Source: JABLTI01 sp035528035 (GTDB taxonomy: Archaea; Asgardarchaeota; Heimdallarchaeia; JABLTI01). Taken from it: a stretch of DNA of 64,000 bases. Below, piece by piece: positions 16,657-27,100 of the stretch. The position numbers and the translations under genes were made by a program. The notes beneath the pieces were generated by a model, which saw nothing but the letters and a program-made list of their open reading frames with translations, was not told the origin of the DNA and ran no database searches. How positions within the stretch are numbered: the first letter of the stretch is position 1; the number at the start of each line of letters is the position of its first letter. The stretch lies in NCBI GenBank assembly GCA_035528035.1, contig DATKZI010000014.1, positions 124,001 through 188,000 of the forward strand, given 5' to 3'.

Positions 16657-17250
16657 ATGATACTCAATGATCTTATTACCAAATTCTCTTGGGATGAAAT
16701 TAAAACTAGAATCATTGAATTATATCCTGATCAAGAAATAAATATTGACTTATACGAACGCGTTTTTAATACTCTAAAAACATTAGAAATTCATTTTGAT
16801 GATAGAAAGATTCAACTTTTATTAGAAAAAGTCTTTCAAGAAGATGAGGAATGGATTGATGTTACAGGTTATATTGAGGGGGAAGAATTTCGTTATAGTT
16901 TACAATTCTTCCGTTGGGAAAATTGGTTAGGATTAGAAATCTTTAGTAAGACATTAGAGTTTTTACCTGAAATTGATATCTTAGTGCATTCTTTATGGGA
17001 AATGACCTTTTCAGGTTTTACTCAAGAGGATATTGAAAAAGCCAAATTAGGTGTCGATAATCTATCAGAAAAAGAGGAATTTGATCTTATAACTTTAAAT
17101 GAAGAATTAAAAATACAAGTACCAAAAATTATGAATGAAGATGAAAGAGAAAAAACCATTGGATTTTTTTCTGATTTACTTAAAGATGAAAATCAAGCTA
17201 AAGCATTTTTTGCTAAATTAAAGCACGATCAAGATTCTGAATACAATTAA
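16657..17250 (+). CDS. DUF6557-like protein
   Basis: A 197-residue soluble protein. The central part, 'EEWIDVTGYIEGEEFRYSL', 'WENWLGLEIF' and 'HSLWEMTFSGF', matches my memory of the DUF6557 family of short bacterial proteins of unknown function. A helical tail of about 65 residues follows. AGGAG lies about 12 bases before the ATG. The family has no known activity. Confidence 0.6.
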   Translation: MILNDLITKFSWDEIKTRIIELYPDQEINIDLYERVFNTLKTLEIHFDDRKIQLLLEKVFQEDEEWIDVTGYIEGEEFRYSLQFFRWENWLGLEIFSKTLEFLPEIDILVHSLWEMTFSGFTQEDIEKAKLGVDNLSEKEEFDLITLNEELKIQVPKIMNEDEREKTIGFFSDLLKDENQAKAFFAKLKHDQDSEYN

Positions 17251-17355
17251 ATTATTTTTTAGGGATAAATTCTTTTTACTTATTTTTCAAAATATTGCTC
17301 AACATTTTTATTTGATTAATTTCATAACATAATATCTATTCAAGAGGTTAGGGAA

Positions 17356-18249
17356 TTGAAAAGAACTCTAAAAATATCTGTAGGTTTAATCATTGCTAGT
17401 TTTTTAATTACCCCAGTTCTTGTTAACGCGGATTACCAAGTTACTGTTGGGCAAATTTTTGATTATGACATTTTAGATGCTAGTGTTAAATTCACTATGG
17501 ATGGTAGTAGTGCATCATCCAATGGTTTTACACTTGGTGATCAAGCATTTACAAATGGTTCACAAATCAGTGTTGAAGTTTTGAGTGTGATTGCAAATTT
17601 AGAAATTCAATGGAATGTATCATGCGGTTCAGCTTTTGAAAATGGCACATCAACATTATCTACTGATTTTCCAGCATTTCTTTTTATGCTATTTTATCCC
17701 CTGCCATTATATGATTTATTTGGACTCATGACATTTTCACAAGCAAATTCCTTTATAGCTTATGGGTTAGGATTAATATTATTACCATTCTGGGATCCAA
17801 GCTATTTTGGTAATTTATATGATTTTGTTTCAGAATCAGCTATAAGTGGATATAGCTTAGAAGATCCATATAAAGATACTACTTTTCAAGGAAGCTATTC
17901 AATTACAGGAGGAGTTATGACTTTTGAATGGTTTATGGGTGGTTTAATGGATTTCTCCGATGATGATGTGCAACCAGCAAAATATAACTTCAATCATCAA
18001 ATGAAAATGGTTTATGATTTAGCAACGGGAGTACTACAAGGTTTTAGAATGGAATCTTTTATCGATGGTAAAAATAATGGTAAAGATATAATATTAGAAT
18101 TGGGATACCTCTGTGAAATCGAAGGTTATAATATGCCTGATTTTAATTTCACACCTTTGGTTTTTGCACCGGGTTTTGAATGGTTTATTACACTAAGTGC
18201 TTTAGGAGTTTTAGCAATACCTATTGTTATTCGCAAATTTAGAAAATAA
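17356..18249 (+). CDS. Secreted, C-terminally anchored surface protein
   Basis: A 297-residue protein with a signal peptide (residues 1-25, ending near 'VLVNA'), a beta-rich extracellular domain and a C-terminal membrane helix. Just before that helix is 'PGFEWF', after which come hydrophobic residues and 'IRKFRK'. A PGF-like motif before a terminal helix resembles archaeal CTERM sorting signals, though this is only suggestive. The TTG start has GAGGT 9 bases upstream. No enzyme motif is visible; it is probably a cell-envelope component. Confidence 0.65.
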   Translation: MKRTLKISVGLIIASFLITPVLVNADYQVTVGQIFDYDILDASVKFTMDGSSASSNGFTLGDQAFTNGSQISVEVLSVIANLEIQWNVSCGSAFENGTSTLSTDFPAFLFMLFYPLPLYDLFGLMTFSQANSFIAYGLGLILLPFWDPSYFGNLYDFVSESAISGYSLEDPYKDTTFQGSYSITGGVMTFEWFMGGLMDFSDDDVQPAKYNFNHQMKMVYDLATGVLQGFRMESFIDGKNNGKDIILELGYLCEIEGYNMPDFNFTPLVFAPGFEWFITLSALGVLAIPIVIRKFRK

Positions 18250-18332
18250 TGACTTTAGAAAAAAGGACGATAAAGAATTTTTTTTCGTTCCTTTTATTAT
18301 TTTTTATAATTTTTTTCCCCTAATTAATCAAA

Positions 18333-19139
18333 TTAATTATTATCAGTTTTTATTCTTTTTTTAATATAATTAGTGATCCATTTAGGCATTATCCAACCTA
18401 GGTTTCCAAATAAGATGCCTATGCCTATAGATATCATTCTTAATGTATGTAAAATGGTTATTACAGCAGGAAAACTCCCAACATTTGGAATAATAAAAGC
18501 GCTAGCAATTAATGATGAAGTAAAAAAACCAATTATAGCAATAAAGATAAAATTAAGTCCTTTTTTAGTTAGATAATCTTCGACTTTACGCTTCATCTTA
18601 AACAGGCCAATAGCTATTCTCAAGTGAACGAAGAGAAATATTGGGATGAAAATTATTGCTCCTGAAATTAAGGAAGGAGTATATTGTATAATATTCGGTC
18701 CTTCCATTAAAAATGACATATAAAAATTAGATTTACTTGGATTGATAGATAATTCGACAAACATTAAGACTGAAAAAGCAATAACAATTGAAGTTAATAT
18801 TACTGATGTTTGAGAAATAATGAAAATATTATCTTCTAGTATGTGGCGATTAGCAAAAAAATAGAGATAGATATAGCTCAAACCATAAAATAAAACAAAG
18901 CTTAATTCCAAAAAACCACTTATATTACTTGTTTGAGAAATAAAAACAAAATAAAATAATCCAATAGTATTCAAGATTTCACCTATAGCCATGGCATTAT
19001 AAGTCAATGTTAGTAGCAAAGTTCCAAGTGTTTTTCGTTTAAGGTATTGAATGAACATTAATATAGCTAAGGATATAACAGCAAAAGTAAATATCGCTGC
19101 ACTAATTAAAAAATACCAGGTATAAGGAGTTTTATCCAT
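18333..19139 (-). CDS. Seven-helix membrane protein
   Basis: A 268-residue integral membrane protein with about seven hydrophobic segments and no soluble effector domain. The arrangement resembles the 7TM sensor modules found at the N-terminus of some archaeal histidine kinases, but here it stands alone. It is the last gene of a minus-strand block and lies 26 bases after the longin-like gene, so the two may be co-transcribed. The function is unknown. Confidence 0.6.
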   Translation of the reverse strand: MDKTPYTWYFLISAAIFTFAVISLAILMFIQYLKRKTLGTLLLTLTYNAMAIGEILNTIGLFYFVFISQTSNISGFLELSFVLFYGLSYIYLYFFANRHILEDNIFIISQTSVILTSIVIAFSVLMFVELSINPSKSNFYMSFLMEGPNIIQYTPSLISGAIIFIPIFLFVHLRIAIGLFKMKRKVEDYLTKKGLNFIFIAIIGFFTSSLIASAFIIPNVGSFPAVITILHTLRMISIGIGILFGNLGWIMPKWITNYIKKRIKTDNN

Positions 19140-19165
19140 AAAAAACTAAAATAGTTCTTTGGTTT

Positions 19166-19681
19166 TTAACTTTTCTTTCCCCATATATCCTCTGTAAATT
19201 CTGCTAATTTGTCTTTTTTGGTCAAAGGTAAAGTAGTGAAATTAATTGGAATAGTAAAACCATTGTTTAATTTAAGTACTCCTTTGGTTTTTATGAAACA
19301 GTCATAAATCTGAGGTAAAAGTTCGCCAATTATTTCAAGTGTAGCTAAATTATGTTCTTTCAAGCTAGTAATAATTTTTCTAAAATTATTCTCAATAGTT
19401 ACCACTCGATAGTTAAAACCATCAAAAATCGCAATTAATGAAACAATATTATCTCTACCTATTTCATATGGAATGGAAAAAATGAATCCTGAAAAGACCT
19501 TTCCATCTGAGATAGTTACTGTAGTAAAGTCACCTTCTTTAGCACCCATTGGCATACTTTTTATAACTATTTCATTCAAAATATTTTCAACTATTTTCCC
19601 CGGATAGATTTTATATAACTCTAAACCACCTTTTCCCATGTAAGTTATACATAGGGCTATAGGTTTTATTTTCTCCACCAA
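19166..19681 (-). CDS. Longin-like domain protein
   Basis: A 171-residue protein. The order of strands and helices, with 'IALCITYMGKGGLELY' at the start, 'GAKEGDFTTVTI', 'FSGFIFSIPYEIGRDNIVSLIAIFD' in two hydrophobic strands, and then two helices, suggests the longin/roadblock superfamily common in Asgard archaea. There longins are thought to bind small GTPases. The assignment is by eye. It sits upstream of a 7TM protein gene at 26 bases' distance. Confidence 0.5.
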   Translation of the reverse strand: MVEKIKPIALCITYMGKGGLELYKIYPGKIVENILNEIVIKSMPMGAKEGDFTTVTISDGKVFSGFIFSIPYEIGRDNIVSLIAIFDGFNYRVVTIENNFRKIITSLKEHNLATLEIIGELLPQIYDCFIKTKGVLKLNNGFTIPINFTTLPLTKKDKLAEFTEDIWGKKS

Positions 19682-19747
19682 CTTATAATTATATAATTAA
19701 ATCGTAAGTTACATAAAAAACTTTCAGTCTTAGCTATTGACTAATTA

Positions 19748-20668
19748 TTAACCACTTTTTAATCGATGAATCGCTTCTTTAGCCCGTTTGGTGAAATCTA
19801 AACCTATGAAGCCATAACCCATTGGATTAGGGCTTACTTTGAGTGCATTATCATATGCTTCCAAAGCTTCATCGATATTTCCCAATGCTTCATGAACTTG
19901 TCCTAACATCCAATAAACAGGATGATTTTGTGCCTCTAAAACAATAGCATCATTTAGAACCTTTAATGCTTCATCAAATTTTTCTTTTTTAGTGTATATA
20001 ACTCCTAGATTGTACAAAGTATCAATATCATTAGGATGAATTTTCAACACTCGTTGAAGTATTTCCTCACCAGCTTCTAAATCACCCTGCGCTGCTCTAG
20101 CAATTGCATAAGCAAATAATGCAAATGGTTCTTTTGGAAAATCTTTCAAAATATTTTTCGCACGCACCTCTACCGGATACCAAGCAGATCTTCTGATAGA
20201 AATTTTTAAGATCATTATTTCTCTTTTAAGATTCTCTTGTGATTGAACTTGAATTTCAAACAATTCATGAAATCTCTTAATTATTTCTTCAAGAATTTCT
20301 GATTTCCCAGCTAATTGCAACTCAAGAAACGGTGGATTGCTCCATTCTCGAGCAGATACTATATCAAGCCTTTTATTATCTGATAAGCCATAAGTTCTAA
20401 TAATAACTCTATCAACGCAAATCCCATATGCGATTTGTTCATATTCTTCTTCTTGAGTAATTTCAAATCCTTGATCTTCATTGCCATATTTGATAATTAT
20501 TTGTTGCAATTCATATGGTTTATCTGCCTTTTTTTCATCAAGGATTTTCTTTTCATATTTAAAATTAGCATCTATTTTTGGAGCCATTTGTTCTAAGAAA
20601 TCTAAGTATGGTTCTATTTCTTTATCGATACGATTATAAAATGGTTGAATAGTGACGATTTTTTCCAT
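19748..20668 (-). CDS. TPR protein
   Basis: A 306-residue soluble protein. Residues 1-150 form an alpha/beta N-terminal region of no known family. Residues about 165-300 contain at least three TPR units ('IDTLYNLGVIYTKKEKFDEA', 'HPVYWMLGQVHEALGNIDEA'). It is likely a protein-interaction adaptor. It lies in the middle of the minus-strand block with loose spacing. Confidence 0.7.
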   Translation of the reverse strand: MEKIVTIQPFYNRIDKEIEPYLDFLEQMAPKIDANFKYEKKILDEKKADKPYELQQIIIKYGNEDQGFEITQEEEYEQIAYGICVDRVIIRTYGLSDNKRLDIVSAREWSNPPFLELQLAGKSEILEEIIKRFHELFEIQVQSQENLKREIMILKISIRRSAWYPVEVRAKNILKDFPKEPFALFAYAIARAAQGDLEAGEEILQRVLKIHPNDIDTLYNLGVIYTKKEKFDEALKVLNDAIVLEAQNHPVYWMLGQVHEALGNIDEALEAYDNALKVSPNPMGYGFIGLDFTKRAKEAIHRLKSG

Positions 20669-20815
20669 ATAATGTCCCCATATATCAAAGAAAATAAGCT
20701 ACCTTTCTGTTTATAAGATTATTTAATTACGATATTCTTTACAAAATTTATTACCAATTTGCTAAAATCAATATTAAATACTCATTTGCTTTTTCAAAAT
20801 TATTTTTGTTATAAT

Positions 20816-21535
20816 TTAAATAGGTCCAAGATATTTCTCAGCTTGTGGGATAGCGGTTAGACCAGAAACATTATCCTTGTAAATTAATTTACCTTCATCT
20901 AAAAAAAGAGCATAATCGGCCCAAGAATCTATTAATTGACGATTGTGTGAAGCAAAAATAACTGTCTTCCCTTGCTGAACTACATTCTTCTCTAGCAAAT
21001 CTTGAAGAGAAACTTTTGAAGGATAATCTAGATTAGAAAAAGGTTCATCTAAAATAATTATTGCAGGATCCATCGCTAAAACTCCAGCGATTGCTACTCG
21101 TTTCTTTTGACCAAATGACAATTGATAAGGTGACCGATTCTTATACTCTACCATATCAACATTTTCTAATGCCTTTTGGACTAGTTCATCTATTTCCTCC
21201 TTCTTTTTACCCATATTTCTTAAACCAAAAGCCACATCTTCATAAACACTCGCAGCAAAAACTTGTGAATCAGGATTTTGAAAAACAAAACCTATTTTTG
21301 TTCTGATTTCTTTTATTGTTTTTCGATTCAAAATGATATTTTGTATTTCTATTAAACCACTTTTTGGTGTTTCTAAACCCATTAGTAATCGTAATAAAGT
21401 TGTTTTACCGGCACCATTTTTACCACATATGGCATATTTTTTACCTGCTATTATCTCAAAAGAGATATTTTCTAATGTAAATGTTTTTTCAGGATATTCA
21501 AAGGTCACATTTTCGAATTTAATTAAATTATCCAA
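20816..21535 (-). CDS. Energy-coupling factor (ECF) transporter ATPase
   Basis: A 239-residue ABC ATPase with Walker A 'GKNGAGKTTLL', Q-loop 'VFQNPDSQVFAASVYEDVAFG' (the extended form typical of EcfA/CbiO), signature 'LSFGQKKRVAIAG', Walker B 'IIILDEPFSNLD' and H-loop 'FASHNRQ'. It overlaps the end of the permease gene by 13 bases, so the two are translated together. ECF transporters import vitamins or Ni/Co. No substrate-binding S component is visible in the window. Confidence 0.85.
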   Translation of the reverse strand: MDNLIKFENVTFEYPEKTFTLENISFEIIAGKKYAICGKNGAGKTTLLRLLMGLETPKSGLIEIQNIILNRKTIKEIRTKIGFVFQNPDSQVFAASVYEDVAFGLRNMGKKKEEIDELVQKALENVDMVEYKNRSPYQLSFGQKKRVAIAGVLAMDPAIIILDEPFSNLDYPSKVSLQDLLEKNVVQQGKTVIFASHNRQLIDSWADYALFLDEGKLIYKDNVSGLTAIPQAEKYLGPI

Positions 21536-22305
21536 TTAAATATACCTCCTGTAATAAAACTAAATATGGCAGCTATAATAGGATTCACGAGTAGATCTAA
21601 CCATTTTATCGATGATCTTGTTACTAATTCTGAACTTTCAAGTCCACGCAACAACATTGCTTCATAAACTTCTGTCCCCTTTCTAACTGAGCGAATTAAC
21701 GTTCCCCCAATTCTAGATGTTGCAGCAGCGAATTTTCTTTTAAATGGTGCAGATGATAATCCGCGTAATTCTTGAGCTATCTTAATCTCATTACCCTGAT
21801 TGAAAAGCATTGGAGTGTACCTTAGTATCAAAAGAATTAATGTTACTATTATATTAGGGACAAAGATACTTCTTAATGACTGGATAAATTCTTGCACTGT
21901 TATAACAGTGGTGAATAAGGTAATAATTGAAACTGAGCAAAATCCTTTCACCCAAATGAAAATAGCTGTATAAACGCTTCCTTCATAAAAATCAACAGTC
22001 AATTTACCTAAGTTTAAACTGAACCATAATTCTCCTTTGTGTAAAAAGAAGCTTGGAAGTCCTAGGAAAAAGATTATAATAAAGGCTGAAAATACCACTT
22101 TTAAAGTTCTAAAAAATCTCGCTCTTACTGTTAGAAATAGGATAAATGAAATACAATAAATTATTGCTATTTTTATTAATGATTTATTTAGAGAAATAAA
22201 AACTAAACTAGTAATCATTACAATAACAAGTGATATTGAGGATATTGCTTTTGATTGCAAATTTTCACAAAACGGTAAAAGGAAATCATTTCTTGTCATA
22301 ATCAA
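21523..22305 (-). CDS. ECF transporter transmembrane component (EcfT/CbiQ)
   Basis: A 260-residue protein with several membrane helices and a cytoplasmic coupling region. The two Arg-Gly motifs expected of EcfT appear as 'QELRGLSSAPFKRK' and 'AMLLRGLESS'. It precedes and overlaps its ATPase gene. A usual ECF importer has two ATPase subunits; one here implies a homodimer or a second gene elsewhere. Confidence 0.8.
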   Translation of the reverse strand: MIMTRNDFLLPFCENLQSKAISSISLVIVMITSLVFISLNKSLIKIAIIYCISFILFLTVRARFFRTLKVVFSAFIIIFFLGLPSFFLHKGELWFSLNLGKLTVDFYEGSVYTAIFIWVKGFCSVSIITLFTTVITVQEFIQSLRSIFVPNIIVTLILLILRYTPMLFNQGNEIKIAQELRGLSSAPFKRKFAAATSRIGGTLIRSVRKGTEVYEAMLLRGLESSELVTRSSIKWLDLLVNPIIAAIFSFITGGIFNWII

Positions 22306-22388
22306 TACAACTTCTCAAAATATGAAATATAAAAAATTCCATCAATTCATAGAAATTCTATCAATAATAATTGAAAAGAAAAGAAAAA

Positions 22389-23051
22389 TTAGAAATCATG
22401 TATTCGTATTAATGCTGCACGATTCCTATAACCTAATTGTATAGCTAATTTTTCCAATATTACATCAATAACTGTACGAACATCTTTACTTTCTTCAGTT
22501 TTATATGTGTGCAATAATGGTTGAATTCCCGCTTTACCCATCTTTAAAATTGTATCAATTGCTACAATATGTAATGATTCGATTGTATTTTTCTTGATCA
22601 CTGCTAATATTTCGGTTATTAATGAGCTCACTAAATCAGGTTCTTCTGTTTGAGCCCAGACTCCTATTCTACCTAACGTTTCTATTGTTTTTTCTATTAC
22701 ACCAACATTAATTTCTTTTCGCAAAACAGATAATAAAGCTGGAACTGCTTTTTCACCTAATTCACCTAAAGATTCAGCTGAAATTTGTCTTACACTTTCA
22801 GCCTTATCATCTAGCATACTATTTACTAAAGCAACTGCTACATTTGATACTTCTTTCCCAATTTGACCTAAAGCTCTAGCAGCATTTTCTCTTACTTTAG
22901 AACTTTCATCATTTTTCAATACTTCTAACAAGGCCTGAATGGCCTCTGGTGAACTATATTTAGACTCACCTAAAGCCATTGCAGCTCTCATACGCACTAG
23001 TTTATCATTTTCAGGACTTAATTTTGTTATTAAATCAGAAGTCTTCTCCAT
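22389..23051 (-). CDS. HEAT-repeat protein
   Basis: A 220-residue protein built almost entirely of PBS-lyase-type HEAT repeats, for example 'VRMRAAMALGESKYSSPEAI', 'VRENAARALGQIGKEVSNVA' and 'VRQISAESLGELGEKAVPAL'. It is soluble. It is probably a scaffold, lying between the ECF transporter and WD40 genes, with no clue to its partner. Confidence 0.75.
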   Translation of the reverse strand: MEKTSDLITKLSPENDKLVRMRAAMALGESKYSSPEAIQALLEVLKNDESSKVRENAARALGQIGKEVSNVAVALVNSMLDDKAESVRQISAESLGELGEKAVPALLSVLRKEINVGVIEKTIETLGRIGVWAQTEEPDLVSSLITEILAVIKKNTIESLHIVAIDTILKMGKAGIQPLLHTYKTEESKDVRTVIDVILEKLAIQLGYRNRAALIRIHDF

Positions 23052-23136
23052 TTATTTAACCACATAATTATATTAATTTTGTATTTTCATTACTAATATT
23101 ATTTTATTACTAAGTAAATAAGCTTACTATCTTGAT

Positions 23137-24042
23137 TTATTTTAAAGTATCATTCAAATCAAATATCAAGATATTACCATCAGCACATCCAATAGCAATG
23201 TGTTTTGTATTTTGAGAAAATACTGCAGTAATTATTCCTTTAGATTTTAACTTATATTCAGATATTTTTTCACCTTCATTTAGTGACCATAATTGAATCA
23301 TAGAATCATTAAAAGCAGCGATATATCTTTCATCTGGAGATAAAATCATTTTAATGTAATTTGTTTGATCAAACTTGATTGTCTTTTCTACTAACCAATC
23401 TTTTGTATTCAAGATACTTATTACACCATCCTTACCTGCAACAAATAATTTTTTGCCTTTATTAAAATGGAATATAGAAATCGGTGATTTTATATTAGAA
23501 GAAATAATTCTTTTTAACTTTCCTTGTGGGATATCCCAAACAGCTATCTCAGTATCTTTTGATCCTGAAATCAAATATGAACTATCAGGTGAAAATGCAA
23601 AACAAGAAGCAATAGTAGTGTTATCTTTTAAATCAGCTATTACTTCTAATGATTCTAAACAATACAATTTTATAGAACCATCTTTTGATCCTGAAACTAA
23701 AATTGCTTCTTCAGGAGAAATTTCTAAAGATATTATTGGAGATTTATCATTATTAAATGATAAAATTTCATTTCTTTCTTCTAAATCCCAAACTTTTATT
23801 GTTTTATCATCTGAACCAGAAAAAAGGAGATTTTCACTTCCCTTGAGACCTAATATATTTACACATTCAGAATGCCCAGCTAATTCAAATCTAAATTCCC
23901 AATTCGGTGCTTCCCAGAATCTTATTGCCTGATCCTTTCCTGCAGAAATTATTACTTTATTATTTTTGGTAAATTTTAAATCCATAACTTGATCTTCATG
24001 AGCATGGATTATTATTGGTTCTTTCGTTTTTATACACCCCAT
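23137..24042 (-). CDS. WD40 beta-propeller protein
   Basis: A 301-residue protein consisting of about seven WD40 blades with no other domain. Clear repeats include 'LISAGKDQAIRFWEAPN'-like, 'FSGSDDKTIKVWDLEE' and 'ISGSKDTEIAVWDIPQ'. There is no signal peptide, so it is cytoplasmic. WD40 propellers in archaea usually act as interaction platforms. It is flanked by the HEAT protein and the large GNAT fusion. Confidence 0.85.
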   Translation of the reverse strand: MGCIKTKEPIIIHAHEDQVMDLKFTKNNKVIISAGKDQAIRFWEAPNWEFRFELAGHSECVNILGLKGSENLLFSGSDDKTIKVWDLEERNEILSFNNDKSPIISLEISPEEAILVSGSKDGSIKLYCLESLEVIADLKDNTTIASCFAFSPDSSYLISGSKDTEIAVWDIPQGKLKRIISSNIKSPISIFHFNKGKKLFVAGKDGVISILNTKDWLVEKTIKFDQTNYIKMILSPDERYIAAFNDSMIQLWSLNEGEKISEYKLKSKGIITAVFSQNTKHIAIGCADGNILIFDLNDTLK

Positions 24043-24184
24043 AACAAGGACATATATAATAATGTATTATTCGAAATACAATAACTTCACCATTAAATTA
24101 GTATAAAAAAAGTGTTGGAAAAATATAGTTTTTAATCTTATTCAATGTTTAATTTATAAAGTATTTTAAAAAGAAAGAATAACC

Positions 24185-27100
24185 TCAATAAAATCTTATG
24201 AGGTTACTTAAAAGTTCATGATTCAATGGATAAAGAACAAATAAGATGGAATATTCAACGGAAGCATTTGGTGGTATTCGTAGATTTTCTATGGTGTTTA
24301 TTTGATTTGATAGCTCTCCTTGGTCTACAACTGCAAGAAATCTATTAGATTTATCTGGACCAATGACAGCTAAAGCCATTTTAGATTCATCATCAATAAA
24401 AGCTACCCATTTGTTATTTCTCAATTGTGTATAGAAACCTGAATGAAATGTTCGTTTTTTGATTTTATCATTTAATTTGAAGTAAAAATCATTGGTAACT
24501 TTTTCAGAAATAGCTATATTTGCACCTATACCACAATTGATTTGTTTGTAAGCATTTTTTGTATTTGTTACTCTCAATGTTGTTTTCAGTATATTTGAAT
24601 AAGCTAATGTTGTATGTTCTATTTCTAATTTTAATCCTTTATATGCTTCTTCAGATTGTATGTTGCAAACAAATCTTATACCTTTTTCATACCCCTTATC
24701 AATTAATTCTGATGAAAATTTCTCGTTATGAGATATACTTGCCCAATCATCAGGTGTACCAATATATGGGGCTATCCCTCCATACCAATGACTTGCCCAA
24801 ATGAATGGTTTAACTTCAGGCCATGAGGTTATGAGATTGTTTAATTTAGTAACTGAGGGCATTTTCAAAGAAATAATAGAACCACCATGATCTTTTGATG
24901 CTGTTAACGATATTTTCCCATTATCTAGAGTTATGTTTTCTTTTCCAGTTTCGTTTGTTTCTGAGGTAAGTAATATTTTAGTATCCTTGTTTACAACTAC
25001 TGCTAAGAATGATAAATCAAAAGAATCTCCTTCAATAATTAATGATGCTTTAACTGGAAATATTCTTCCAAAATAGATTTCATTTGCTTCTATTTTTAAT
25101 TGACTTATGTAAGGTTTATCTTTCACTAGATTTGATATTGTTTCTTCAATTAAATTCTCATTATTGATGAAATTAACACCTTTTGGTAATTCAATTCTAA
25201 GTTTTCCAGTAAAAGATCGGAGAGTATTATTATCAATTGTTATTTTTAGAGTGTCGTTATAGTTTAATGGTTGAATTCTGAGTGAATCTTTTTTTCCTAA
25301 TATTTCTGATTCCGTTGTAACAGTAAAGGTATTAATAATATTCAAGTCTTCACTTGATCCGTCCAATCTAATTGAACTATCATTTTTTACTACTTCTCTC
25401 CAAATTGTTCTGAAATCTTTCCAAGATCCACGTGTTAAGCTAAACAAATAACTTGCTTCTTTTACTTGTCCAGGTTCTAAATCACCAAATTGATATTCAA
25501 AATTTGACAAATCCGCTATCCCTGGTTCAACGCTTTTAACATATTGATTATCCCAAATTGTACCAATTAATTTTGAGTCATCAAATTCAGTACAGAACCA
25601 TGATTCTTTCCATTCTTTCGGATCATTTGGAAAATAACGGCATCTTTGGAAATTAAGAATATCATCTACTTTTAGTAATCCTTTGTTTAATGGAAGATAA
25701 GCGACTCCTTCGCTAGTGAATCTATCCCAAGAATCAGAAAAAAGTCGCAAGCCAATATTTTTCTGAATAATTGTAGACTCATTAGTAATCTTTCCAGTGA
25801 TTTTTAGAAAATCATTATTAGCAAAAATTGTGAAAATTCGTTCCACCATTAAACCTGGTTTCTTGTGCGATTTTGTGGTAAGAACTAATGATATATGATC
25901 CTCTGCTGTCAATAATTTATAAGCAGGTTTTATTCTTCTAAATTCATTTGCCCATCCAAAAAAAGGCATACCTAAATCAACATATCCTGCATAGATATTT
26001 TCGTAAATCTTGTTATCCCTTTTATCAGTTATTGTTTTTATTATAAAATCTACATCAAGTTGAATTTTAATACGCAATGTATTATTTTCAAGAATAGCAA
26101 ATTTATTACTTTTAATATAACCTGAACACTTTGGTTTTGTTTGGAATGCATTTGAGATTACAGGAACGTGAAGAATTTCATCAGGTAAATCTATTTTTTT
26201 ATTTTTTTCTTCCTTGTATATTTTTATCATTAAAGGAATAATATTTTTGGAATAATCTTTATGAACTTTGATTTTTATAGGTAGAAAAATTGATTCATCT
26301 GGTTCAAATGCTTGTGAGAAATTTCTAGTTTCAAATTCAATATTTTCAACTTCTGAGATAACCATTGCGGTTTTCATTTTTGAATTAGTTCTATTCCAGA
26401 GAGTAATTGGTACAAATGTTTCTTCACCAGGAAGTAACGATCGTAATTCTGGCGCAATACTAATTTCAAGAGGATCAACAGGCACTTGTGCTACTGTCAA
26501 ATCAATTTCTTGATCATCAAATAGTACAATTGTTTTAAGTAATTGTTTTGAACGATTATGACAATCCTTTGGGTTTGTTACAGTCTCAACAGAAGTATCT
26601 AGTTGTAATTCAGCTTCAATTATTTTAATTTCTCCTGCATTAACTGTATGTATAAATTCTGGTTCATTTACTAATGTTAATCCAACTGTTGAAGTGATTT
26701 TTAAGGTAAATTGCTTAGATTCGTTGGTCTCATTTTTTATCACCCAACTAATTGGTACACTACTAAAACCAGCATATCCAATACTACTTTTAACCAAACT
26801 AGAAACACCAATTGTTCCTTGGGGTGATTTTAATTCAAAACCACAGATTTTTTTAGATCGAACATCTACAATAACTTTTAATGAATTCTGCTCATCTGCT
26901 TCAAAGTGATAAGTATAAACATCCATTGAAGCGATTTTTTCAACATCCGGAAGAAGTTTTAATTCACGTTTATAAGTATCATACCAATTAAATTTATCAA
27001 AATATTTGCGAAATAGTTTCCTTCGTAATATTCCCGGTAAAAAATTCTCCATATAGACAGAGGATTCAGGAGCCCAATAGTAACCTAATTTTTTATATAA

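Noticed and set aside
23375..23932. Long plus-strand frame opposite the WD40 gene
   Set aside because: The repeats of the WD40 gene keep the opposite strand free of stops; the shadow has no recognisable motif.
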